From the NCBI GenBank assembly GCA_963942565.1, contig OZ012700.1, positions 6,910,253-6,974,252 of the forward strand: DNA of 64,000 nucleotides, given 5' to 3'. Both the position numbers and the translations under genes were made by a program. How positions within the stretch are numbered: position 1 is the first letter of the stretch; every line of letters starts with the position of its first letter. Below are positions 18,801 to 64,000 of the stretch, piece after piece. The notes under the pieces are model-generated. The model made no database searches, was not told where the DNA came from, and saw only the letters and a program-made list of their open reading frames with translations. This DNA comes from Maea johnstoni (Eukaryota; Annelida; Polychaeta; Spionida; Magelonidae).

Positions 18801-21800
18801 ACACATCAGGAGAGCAACACAAATAAGGACCAAGTTTTCAAGTATGTTACATTAAAGCAAAGGTTTTGAAACTTTTAACTTTCTGTGTGAATGCAGGGAC
18901 ATCACTATTCACTAGTAGATTAATACTGGTCATGCATTTTCTTGCAAGTAGATGCATTTCTGGTTGATAAATACATATTGCCCTCTGTCTGCTTCTTGAC
19001 AAAAGACCACAACTAACTTAATTAAGATCGCTCATTTTTGACACTGAATTTATAACATCCTAGCAGGATGTAGCATTAACTTGTTAATGCTTAGGAGTTC
19101 CTCGAGAAATTGTCTTTTGGGTCTATATTTTGACAATAACGTAAGAACACAACATTAATCTACAAAATCTTTTGCATTTTTCTGATAATCATTTCTCTTT
19201 CAAATATCTATTCAAATTTGCTTTCTCCTTAAAGATTTCACCAAAATTGTCATGCTGTTTTCAGTGTTTAGGGCCGCTTTGAGCATTACTTGGTTAATTA
19301 GGATGAATAGGGTAAAAGGCTATATGTATGTATGTATATTTATTGACTATGCATGAGCAGAAAATACAATACAAATATTCATAGTAATAATAATAGTGAT
19401 ACTGTAGTAAACGAGATTATCAAGAGAGAGAAAACAAATACAAACTTCTCACAAAAAGGAGAGTGGGTACTACCCGCCACGCTATGGGCTTAACATTAAT
19501 AAATCACACAGTTAGACCAAAAAAAAAAAAAAAAAATTTAACAAGTTAGTGGAAAACGAAATTGGCCATAACAGACTCGTATCAGAAAGATACATTACTG
19601 GCACGCGCATTGGAGCGATAGTCTGCTTAGGATTTTGAACAAAAAACAAAAGAAGAAACACACCTATATTACACTCAACGCATTTTGTGCAGGTTGCGGC
19701 CCGTTTAACTGCCTAACTACGGTAAGGTGGGCTACATAGCATATTAATAGCCTCCGCTTAATACGACTCAACATTAAAGTGAGAGGATGACTTAAAGCAA
19801 AATGGACTGAGGAGACCTGGCCCAGAAAGGCCACTGTAATACACAACCTACAAAAGCCTGAGGGGCTTCACAAACACGAAAATAAGGTCAATTTATAAAA
19901 CGTAATTACAGAAAGAAGTAAACTAGTGTCAGGAAATGACACTACAGACATATCATAGCCATGATAGTCTACAAAGTTAATCAACATACAAACAACTTAA
20001 TGAAAGAGCACAGTCCTCAAACATAGCGGGGGTCAGGGTCCATTTATCGGCCATATAACGGTATAACAGGCCACTCAGCCTATCCCTTCTCTCAGCCTCT
20101 CGTTGTACATGAGAGTAATGTGAGTGGCTGAGATACACCAGAATTTGACCATTTGGTCATCACTAAACCCTCGGACCGGCCTGCCCAGTAATACCAACAG
20201 AATATCACATTGTGAAGCCAAGATTGCCTGTCCACTCCCATCATTTATACTAGACAAGCGGTCAAACATACAACTCCTTAGAGCTTGCAACTTAGGGCAC
20301 TCCATGATAAAGTGCCTAGCATCCTCAGGGGCAGCCAAATCACAGGAGGTACAGAACCTTTCAGCAATCGGGCGGCCCTTGAGGCGCACATCATCCATTC
20401 TTAACATGCTGGAGTGTGACAATATTTTGACAATCGTCTCACAGCGGTTCAACATAGAATAGTCATTATTTGCGATTTCCCACCAAATCAGACACTCAGA
20501 ATGCTCACATACTCCAGACAATAAATCTAGGTTATGGTAGCATCTTTCATTCACACGCCAAACACATGCATCCAGATCTCTCGCTTTCTCCCAAATCTTC
20601 TTCCTCCATTCATACTTGGACCAAACATGTCCCCTTCTGACCATGTTCGTTACCTCATCCAAGACACCAAAAGTGATGGCAACTTGTAATATGTCAAAAA
20701 CAATACTCCCATGCTGGTTCATCATACTAGCCACTCTGTCACCTAGGATAGGAAGTCATTTACCCTACTACAAAAAATTGACCTTGAGGGGTCATCCGGG
20801 TTCAAGGCCATCAGTGATCTAACAAACAGGAGCTTCCTTATCTCAACTAACCTCTCAAGCCCAATCCATCCTAAACCATAAAAGGCGCAAATATTGGGTG
20901 ATCTACTGAACAACCTCTGTATCCTCTTACCCGCATACACCTGGAAATCTTCAATCGCCCTGACGGCACTATCATTTAGGACCCACATTTTGCACCCAAA
21001 CAAGGCGATCGGTACGATAATTGACCAGAAGATCATGCAGCAAGTATACATGGACAGACCGTTTCTCCGGATACCAAGGCCCGAAATTGCATTAAAAGCA
21101 CGTCTTGCCTTAGATATCCTACCGACTATACCCGACGCGTCATCATCATACAGGCACGAAAAATAAAAATAAAGTAGAAGTGATGGTGGAATTGAGTGAA
21201 TGCATCTATAATGTAGGGAATGGAAATCTTTCAAGCTAAAAAAGAATGAGTAGTTCAACAAATCAACAATGATCAATAATTACCCTTCAACATGAAATCT
21301 TTCTGAAGCACCCCAAGCTGTAGATCAACTTCCTTAGTAGAAAGGTGCAGCAACGAAGGATGTCTTGTCAAAATCGCAGCAATGGCTGTTTTTGAAAATC
21401 GTTTCGATTCAAAATAGTTCACCCTTATCTGAAGATTATCCAAATCCTCTTTGAAAATCTGAGGAAATTTTGTTAAGACTTTTCCTATATGGTCATCTGC
21501 TATTCCAATATCATGCAGGAAAACCAGTACAGGTTGGACATCCCTTTCAAAGTTTAATCTCATCAACATGTTACCAACTTCAGGTTTCTTCTCCAGGGTG
21601 TGTAGATCTGCGCCCAGTTTCACCAGGTTAGAGAGAGTCTCAGATGAGGATACATAGGCGGCTAGGTTGTAAGCCCAGGGTTGGGGAGCTGGCTTCAGCT
21701 GCGATAGGTCCACCTTGTCCATGCCCACACCCTTTACACCACGCTGCTCTTCAGAGCCAGATAATTCAATATTTGTTCCAGAATCCTTCATGAAATACTC

Positions 21801-22175
21801 AGGAGCAGAATGAGATATTCTCTCATCACTGGAGTCTGCAGAATTGTTGTGGCTTATGACAGGTCCAGATAATTTAATATTTGTTCCAGAATACTTTGTG
21901 ATATGTTCAGGAGCAGAATTAGATATTCTCTCATCACCAGAGTCTGCAGACCTGTCATGGTTTATGATAGGTTGATTGTTCTTCTGGTCCTGCTGCGAGG
22001 TGCAAAACAAAGCAATGCTAGTTTTGGGTAAAAGATGTTCGGATTGCCCAGGGCGTATTTGTTTTACTAAACACTGGCTTCGACGCATTCCCTGGCTGCA
22101 AGATTTCCTGAAAATTTGAAGGTACAACGACCCTGAGCCTCCTAAAGCAGTCAATAGTTTCATACTTGCTGCCAT
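15815..22175 (-). CDS. MTERF3: Mitochondrial transcription termination factor 3, 4 coding exons, 442 aa
   Basis: MTERF3 binds nucleic acid in the mitochondrial matrix and affects mtDNA transcription and mitoribosome assembly. Minus-strand exons are 22175-21284, 18155-18088, 17382-17292 and 16092-15815 (TAG stop), total 1329 nt, GT-AG introns with matching phases. The N-terminus (MAASMKLLTALGGSGSLYLQ) is basic and lacks acidic residues, as in a mitochondrial presequence. mTERF helical repeats follow from about residue 170 (VLTKFPQIF, ILTRHPSLLHLS, DVVARFPKIVTWP, MILQQPKLFIL). The end NYVSLQALVSGED...VQDFNDFLKTL matches human MTERF3 (417 aa). Residues 69-140 are two imperfect copies of a 36-residue block. 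A minus-strand acceptor (TTTTCAG) 14 bp before the ATG hints at a 5'UTR intron. It is divergent from PTDSS1. Confidence 0.95.
16055..16533 (-). repeat. Tandem duplication over the MTERF3 exon 4 acceptor, second copy split by a MITE
   Basis: The original (16055-16176) holds the first ~38 bp of exon 4, its acceptor and about 85 bp of intron. The copy (16195-16293 plus 16507-16533) repeats CTACTTTGTGTTTATCTGCA and the later TAATAGGTGGAAA. The copy lies upstream in transcription and keeps an acceptor-like CTTGCAG equivalent. A TTAA MITE sits inside it. Confidence 0.9.
16294..16506 (+). mobile_element. TTAA MITE, family 1, with an empty site available in the same window
   Basis: It starts TTAACCCTTCCAATGCTGAG and ends GCAGCATAAGGGTTAA. 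Because the target is a duplicated segment, the unoccupied paralogue at 16145-16160 (ACTTTAAAACACTTTT) shows the site before insertion. Comparison with TCTTTAA...TTAAAGCGCTTTT shows that only TTAA was duplicated. Confidence 0.93.
16620..16807 (-). mobile_element. CAGGGCTCG-type element in MTERF3 intron 3
   Basis: The ends are CAGGGCTTGAAATAAG and CTAATTTCGAGCCCTG, with the interior TTGGGCTCCCTGCATA. No target duplication is visible, so it is probably old. Confidence 0.8.
17047..17281. mobile_element. TTAA MITE, family 2
   Basis: It starts TTAACCTATTAATACTC and ends GTGTTAATGGGTTAA, i.e. inverted ends of the form CCCATTAAT. Related copies are at 18526, 43198, 53483 and 58109. It lies just upstream, in transcription, of nothing coding: it ends 11 bp below the exon 3 boundary at 17292, inside intron 3. 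Confidence 0.8.
17859..18024 (-). mobile_element. CAGGGCTCG-type element with 5-bp duplication
   Basis: It begins TAGGGCTTACTATTAG and ends TTAATTTTGAGCCCTG. CATGG flanks both sides (17854-17858 and 18025-18029). Confidence 0.85.
18201..18498. repeat. Polypyrimidine tract (CT-rich), 300 bp
   Basis: Almost pure C and T on the + strand, i.e. GA-rich on the transcribed MTERF3 strand. It lies in MTERF3 intron 1, just upstream of exon 2. Long R/E/K-rich open frames across it are artefacts. Confidence 0.95.
18526..18722. mobile_element. TTAA family 2 relative, degraded ends
   Basis: The ends are CACCCATTCATACC and GGCATGAATGGGTG. The TTAA is mutated on both sides. The interior AATATTTGAAGGAGAGTT is shared with the copies at 53.5 and 58.2 kb. 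Confidence 0.75.
19321..21160 (-). mobile_element. 5'-truncated LINE in MTERF3 intron 1
   Basis: On the minus strand, frames 21160-20746 and 20734-20075 encode the part of a LINE protein after the reverse-transcriptase core. Features are SKARRAFNAISGLGIR, SIIVPIALFGCKMWVL and a Cys/His motif FCTSCDLAAPEDARHFIMEC (C-x2-C-x7-H-x4-C). The two frames differ, so there is a frameshift near 20740. A 3'UTR of about 750 bp ends in a (TATG)n tail at 19321-19337. The RT core and endonuclease are absent, so it is dead. I cannot place the clade; CR1- or Jockey-like is possible. It is antisense to nothing: it shares the strand of MTERF3. Confidence 0.85.
21756..21971 (-). repeat. In-frame 108-bp coding duplication in MTERF3
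   Basis: Two tandem 108-bp blocks encode 36 residues each (residues 69-104 and 105-140). They share SADSxDERISxSAPE and SGTNIxLSG. They lie in the linker between the presequence and the mTERF repeats. Confidence 0.95.
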
Positions 22176-22493
22176 TTCACAGGTGTGTTCTGAAAACACA
22201 AAAATAAAAGACAGATAAGGAAAAGCAAGATAATGGTTTGATTTATACAATGAAGCAAGTTGCAACCTGGGTGAGGTCATCATGCAATTCCACTCACAAT
22301 ACTGTGTAAACATTTCCTGGATATCTAACATGATATTTAACAAAACATATAAATCAATTCACAAGGTGAATGAATAGACCACATAGTTTGAGTACGACAC
22401 CTAAAGCCTTGAGATAGGACCAGGTAGTGCCGTCTATCTAGCATTGCTTGGTATCTATCACTGCTTGGTCAAGACAGAAGAGAATGTCAACTC

Positions 22494-22662
22494 TTAACCC
22501 TTTTGCTGCTGGTGGCTAATTTGGCCAAAACAAAATTATGCAAAAAATCTCTAAAAATGACTGAAACCCTGGCACATGGGTACTCATCTGAGAGTAATCA
22601 GCAAGAGCTTTTCAATGAATACCAACATGACAGGGTTTAGATGGTTATCAAAAATCTTTGAT
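22494..22662 (-). mobile_element. TTAA MITE, family 1, truncated
   Basis: It begins TTAACCCTTTTGCTGCTGGT and stops after GGGTTTAGATGGTTATCAAA; the distal 40 bp are missing. Confidence 0.8.
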
Positions 22663-22769
22663 TCAGAATGCCAGTCTGAATCTCTGTAAAATGTAGGGAT
22701 TTAGATTGGGCAGATGGCCTTGTGTTGATTTATAGCAGAGGCCTGAATGTCCTTTGGTTGGCTCACGAA

Positions 22770-23010
22770 TGGTTATCACCAATACGCAACCAGCTGATCT
22801 CGGCATGACTCCTAGCACAGGTGTTGACGAGAACCACTCAAGAGATGTGTTTCTGCACATGTGCATGAGCAACTTCCTCAATGAGGGAAACACATTCGGG
22901 AGCCCTCATTCTAGTCTCCTAGTGCCGTCATGTGCACTAAGACGAGATTAGGTGTACCCAAGGCTTTATAATGGTAATTGGTCTGTGGTGACCAATTCAT
23001 TTTCTCTTTA
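22770..23010. repeat. Dispersed repeat (CTCATTGGTCT family)
   Basis: It shares CAACCAGCTGATCTCGGCAT, GAGCCCTCATTCTAGTCTCC and TGGTCTGTGGTGACCAATTC with the copy at 41268-41520. Confidence 0.65.
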
Positions 23011-23282
23011 TCTAATGTTGGCTGAAGCTGCCATGGCCAAAGCTAACAAATGGTCATTCTAGCTATAAATCAACACAAGGCTATCTGACCAATCTTCAAC
23101 TTCAATAAATTATAATTTAATGAAGTAGAGGTAAGTGGCTTGGCAGCCATCATCTTGAGTCGTCAACTTGGGAGTCAGAGCATCATGGGAGCTTTTTTGA
23201 GGCGTAAATCTTTTCTCATCTTTTTTTTGGGGGGGGGGGGATTTTGAATTTCATTTTTTGTCACTTTTTCTGCCACATTGCT

Positions 23283-23466
23283 GTCGTGACTAGCCAGTTG
23301 TATCTGGTGGAGGAAACCAGAGTACCAGTGAGATCCACCACCTAATCCAAAGTTATTGGCAACTTTCTCCCATGCCCCGGCCAGGACTCAAACCCAGGCA
23401 GCGGTGAGGGACAGCTAGCAGTCCGTGGCAACGCTTTAGACCACACGGCCATCAGGGCAGGCCCTT
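23283..23466 (-). mobile_element. tRNA-derived SINE, near full length
   Basis: In the minus orientation the head is GGCCGTGTGGTCTAAAGC with a B-box-like GGTTTGAGTCC, and it ends CAACTGGCTAGTCACGAC. It is about 184 bp. Confidence 0.85.
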
Positions 23467-23609
23467 TTTGTGGATTCATTGTAAGGAGCATAAATAGTCA
23501 ACTACAAACAAGAAAAAATACATTTATTTATATACTTTCACTTAATTCATCTGCCCGAATATTTTGTTACCATAGCAGCAGGCTTTGTGCAGAATCCCGG
23601 TGTACCACG

Positions 23610-24155
23610 AAATGTCCCCCCCCCCCCCCCCCCGGGTGGGAAAATCTCTCCTAGGTTTCCCAGGAAATTCTCCCCCCGGGGAATATTTCCTGGGAAAAAT
23701 ACCCCCCCCCCCCCACCAGACAAATCTGCACCCCCCCCCCCCCCCCCCCAGGGGAGGAAGGTTTTCCTAGGAATTTGTACCCCCCGGGGGGGCAATTTTC
23801 CTAGGAATTTGTACCCTCCAATTATTTTTTTTCTAAGAAAATGCCAATACCCCGTCAGGAGGTAGATTTGCAGTTTTCACCCTAAGGACAGTCCTATGAT
23901 TCCTTATTCTAGGATCCCCCCTGGTAATTGATACCCCCAGGAGGGAAGAAGGGAGAAAAACTTTCCTGAATTTTCTACCCACTGAGGGAAGGGGTGATTG
24001 CTAATGGTTCCTTTTCATTCCAGTTGCTAAGATTCTAGTGATCACCCACTCCCCCTCTCAATGCACAGGAAAAATATCCCAGTGATTACAAACTCTGCTC
24101 AGTTTATTTTTTACCCCGGGGGCAAATTTTCCTAGGGGGGGGGGGGGGGGAGAGA
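23610..24155. repeat. C/G homopolymer and CCCC-GGGG hairpin block
   Basis: Runs of 10 to 20 C or G alternate with TTTCCTAGGAATTTGTACCC-type spacers and CCCCCGGGGG palindromes. Proline- or glycine-rich open frames on both strands are artefacts. It lies between the two divergent promoters. Confidence 0.9.
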
Positions 24156-24986
24156 ATTTCCTGGGAAACCCAGCTCAGTGGCAGGTCTTAATGGCTATTA
24201 TAGCGGGTTTGAGTGATAAAAAATATCTTAAAACTCTGTGAAAATAACACAAAAATATTTTTTTCTAATCACTAATTAAAAATACTAACTATCAATATAA
24301 ATGAATTAAAAAATAAATAAACAAAAATATTTTCATGATGTAAAGGAAAACTTATGTGGTAACATGATGCGTTGCCAAGGCTAGCGGTATGATTCATAAA
24401 TTCATAATATCAGGTGTATGTTAATGATTCATAATATCAGGTGTATGAATGAAAGAATGGAAATGGTCTGATCGACCGACGAGATGGCCTGATGCTCAGC
24501 CTGAGTGATGACTGATGCCGGGGCCGGATGGCTGATGAGCCACAGTGGAGTATGCGGCATGTTCTACCCAATTCTGCTGACTTCCAAAACAACTGCATAT
24601 GCACACATATAAACAGCAACACACATTTTGAATGAAAACACGGCTCGTACATTATTTTTCCATTAAAAGGGACATTTACTACAGGAACGTCCGCATCGTA
24701 GCTACCCTCGTGTTTTGACGGACATCTTCGTTCCCAGAATTCCACTGTGGAGGTTCTAAAGGTGATTTGGGAAATGAGAACTTCCATTTTTCCACAGAGT
24801 GATATCTAATCTGTATGCCGCTAATTGGACACTGCTGTGTGGTTGTCAATTCTGTTTTGATTAAGTGCAGAATTATTGGAATATTTACCTATTTTGGGCA
24901 AAAAACTATCTCCCTTAAATTTCTGTCGGAGACGTGCTCAAGGTCATCCCTATCGGTCATCCGTGTCACATGTATTAGCAAGAAAG

Positions 24987-62658
<37,672 letters not shown>

Positions 62659-62733
62659 GCAGCCAATCACAGCCTCACCAAGCTCACAGCGCACAGCAGC
62701 AGCAGCAGCCTCCTCCTACACAGCTCTTACACG

Positions 62734-63042
62734 CAGGGACTTAGCCAGGAGTTTAAGAGTGTCTGTCCAGAACAGCAATTTCAAAATTTCTGCTCATCCA
62801 GATTTAGCTACTTAGCTATTTCATATCCTCATACCAACTAGATTTAAAAGCCTATTGTGTCAAAAAGGGCAATTTACACTTTTCCATTTCCTAGAAGATG
62901 GTTTGTGAGGAAATGATTTGGTTATTACTTCAAAAGGATCAAAATTGAAAATTCTTCATGAAAATTTTGTCGTGCAATAAGAAGTTTGTCAGGAAGCTGC
63001 CTGTCCAAAAGACAGACTGGAGAGGTCCTGGCTAAATCCCTG
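62734..63042 (+). mobile_element. hAT MITE 75 bp after the PTDSS1 stop
   Basis: The ends are CAGGGACTTAGCCAGGA and TCCTGGCTAAATCCCTG. Flanks CTTACACG and CTAACACA match at 6 of 8. If the 3'UTR extends this far it is part of the mRNA. Confidence 0.85.
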
Positions 63043-63049
63043 CTAACAC

Positions 63050-63640
63050 ATGCTGGTTGGTCATCAAATTGTGAGTCGATGACCAATTTGTGGGATTGAC
63101 TTGTAGTTGATTGACTTGTAGTCAAAGTATGACGTTATAATTAAGGGATCAGTGGTCACGCAGTCGACTAGTGGTCTATGGATGACTGTTATTAAGTCTT
63201 GAAAGATCAATGGTTAAGGAGTTGACTAGTGGTCAGTGATTGACCAGTGTTCATTGGATAACCATCATTAACCCATAGGAGACCAGTCGCCAAGGATTTG
63301 ACTGCTTTTCAAACGGTGGACCAGTGGTCAATTGATAAACGTAATTAAGATGTAAAAGACCAATGGTTAAAGGGCAAATGGACCATTAGGATAATTTAGG
63401 TTATCTCTTGGCCAATGGGAGCAGGTGCACAGGCAATGCATATAGCATGCTCAAGAGGACAGGTTTGTGGGATATCTTATTTGACAGGTGACATGTATAA
63501 GCTCATTTTGAACCTAAACCATTCTCATGGTGCATTTGCCCTTTAACTGGTGGTCAAGCAAAACATGACCTGTGTTAAAGCCCATGACTGATTATAGAGA
63601 GATGAGGGACCAGTGGTCAGTGGAGAACTTGCGGTCAAGG
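63050..63640. repeat. Degenerate GACCAGTGGTCA-rich region
   Basis: Short motifs such as GACCAGTGGTCA, TTGACTAGTGGTCA and GACCAATGGTTA recur irregularly at 20-60-bp spacing. It may be an old minisatellite. Confidence 0.65.
63367..63546. mobile_element. TTAA MITE with AGGGCAAATG ends
   Basis: It starts TTAAAGGGCAAATGGACCAT and ends GGTGCATTTGCCCTTTAA, about 180 bp. The 40-bp palindrome at 33297-33336 has the same ends. Confidence 0.82.
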
Positions 63641-63743
63641 AAGGAGATGACCACACTTGAACTGTGGACAGAATGTCTCAATTTTGGACCAGTATTCAGT
63701 CATGGTATTTGTTGACACTTGAAAGGGACATGGAGTAAGATGT

Positions 63744-63953
63744 TTAACCCTTATGCTGCTGGTGGCTAATTTGGCAAATACAAAATGATGCAAAAAACCT
63801 GAAAATGACTGAAACCCTGGCAAATGGGTACTCATTGGAGAGTGCTCAGCAAGAGCTATCCGATGAATACCAACAAGACAGGGTTTAGATGATTTTCAAT
63901 GATACTTGCATCCTTGTACTTTGGACGAAAGTCGCCTCAGCATTGGAAGGGTC
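63744..63953 (-). mobile_element. TTAA MITE, family 1
   Basis: It starts TTAACCCTTATGCTGCTGGT and ends CCTCAGCATTGGAAGGGTCA; the right TTAA is mutated. Confidence 0.88.
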
Positions 63954-64000
63954 AAGTGAAAAGAGGCTTCATGCATTGAACCGAGATCCAATGGTCTCTT

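Larger units (their letters stand above)
22190..24986. promoter_or_regulatory. Shared upstream region of MTERF3 and PTDSS1
   Basis: The two start codons point away from each other across 2.8 kb, so both promoters must lie here unless 5'UTR exons reach further. The PTDSS1-proximal part (about 24640-24990) is more CpG-rich than its surroundings. A MITE fragment, a dispersed repeat, a SINE and a C/G homopolymer block occupy the middle. Confidence 0.5.

Noticed and set aside
23547-23865. Pro-rich and Gly-rich open frames on both strands
   Set aside because: They come from C and G homopolymer runs.
24876-24986. Longer PTDSS1 N-terminus upstream of the chosen ATG
   Set aside because: The upstream frame is open but starts at a TTG; the first in-frame ATG is at 24987 and gives the usual PSS1 N-terminus.

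Overview
This is eukaryotic, metazoan nuclear DNA: three spliced host genes with GT-AG introns sit in AT-rich, repeat-packed non-coding sequence. The best guess is a lancelet (amphioxus, Branchiostoma). The guess rests on invertebrate-type proteins, a human-like MTERF3/PTDSS1 head-to-head pair, dense small DNA transposons, and minisatellites that run across exon-intron borders. I recall such minisatellites being described in amphioxus under the name 'mirages'. The species call is an inference.

Layout. Positions 1-87 look like the last codons of an upstream gene on the + strand, with a duplicated 3' end. A GC-rich possible exon on the - strand lies at 1244-1689. Archease (tRNA-ligase cofactor, ZBTB8OS) is on the + strand at 6307-12991 in 8 coding exons, 213 aa. 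MTERF3 (mitochondrial ribosome/transcription factor) is on the - strand at 15815-22175 in 4 coding exons, 442 aa. After a 2.8 kb gap full of C/G homopolymers comes PTDSS1 (phosphatidylserine synthase) on the + strand, 24987-62658, 11 coding exons, 464 aa, with 17 kb and 11 kb introns swollen by repeats. MTERF3 and PTDSS1 are also divergent neighbours on human chromosome 8q22, so this is old microsynteny. Archease acts in tRNA splicing, MTERF3 in mitochondria, PTDSS1 in ER/MAM lipid synthesis; no shared pathway is implied.

Repeats make up much of the window. They include at least 16 copies of a ~210 bp TTAA-target MITE (piggyBac-like), a second TTAA family, hAT MITEs with 8-bp target duplications, CAGGGCTCG-ended elements with 5-bp duplications, a hAT remnant with a transposase C-terminus, a 3.9 kb PIF/Harbinger element with HARBI1-like and Myb-like fragments, tRNA-derived SINEs, a 5'-truncated LINE, a 2.46 kb foldback palindrome carrying two tRNA-Glu-like copies, and long AT microsatellites. 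I saw no retrovirus, LTR element or Polinton.

The most striking signal is that tandem duplications repeatedly copy exon edges. They hit the 3' end of the first gene, the archease exon 5 donor, the MTERF3 exon 4 acceptor, an in-frame 36-residue block in MTERF3 exon 1, and the PTDSS1 exon 5, 6 and 9 acceptors. At PTDSS1 exon 6 an exact 98-bp period gives four decoy 3' splice sites, each followed by the start of the exon and then the same premature stop.
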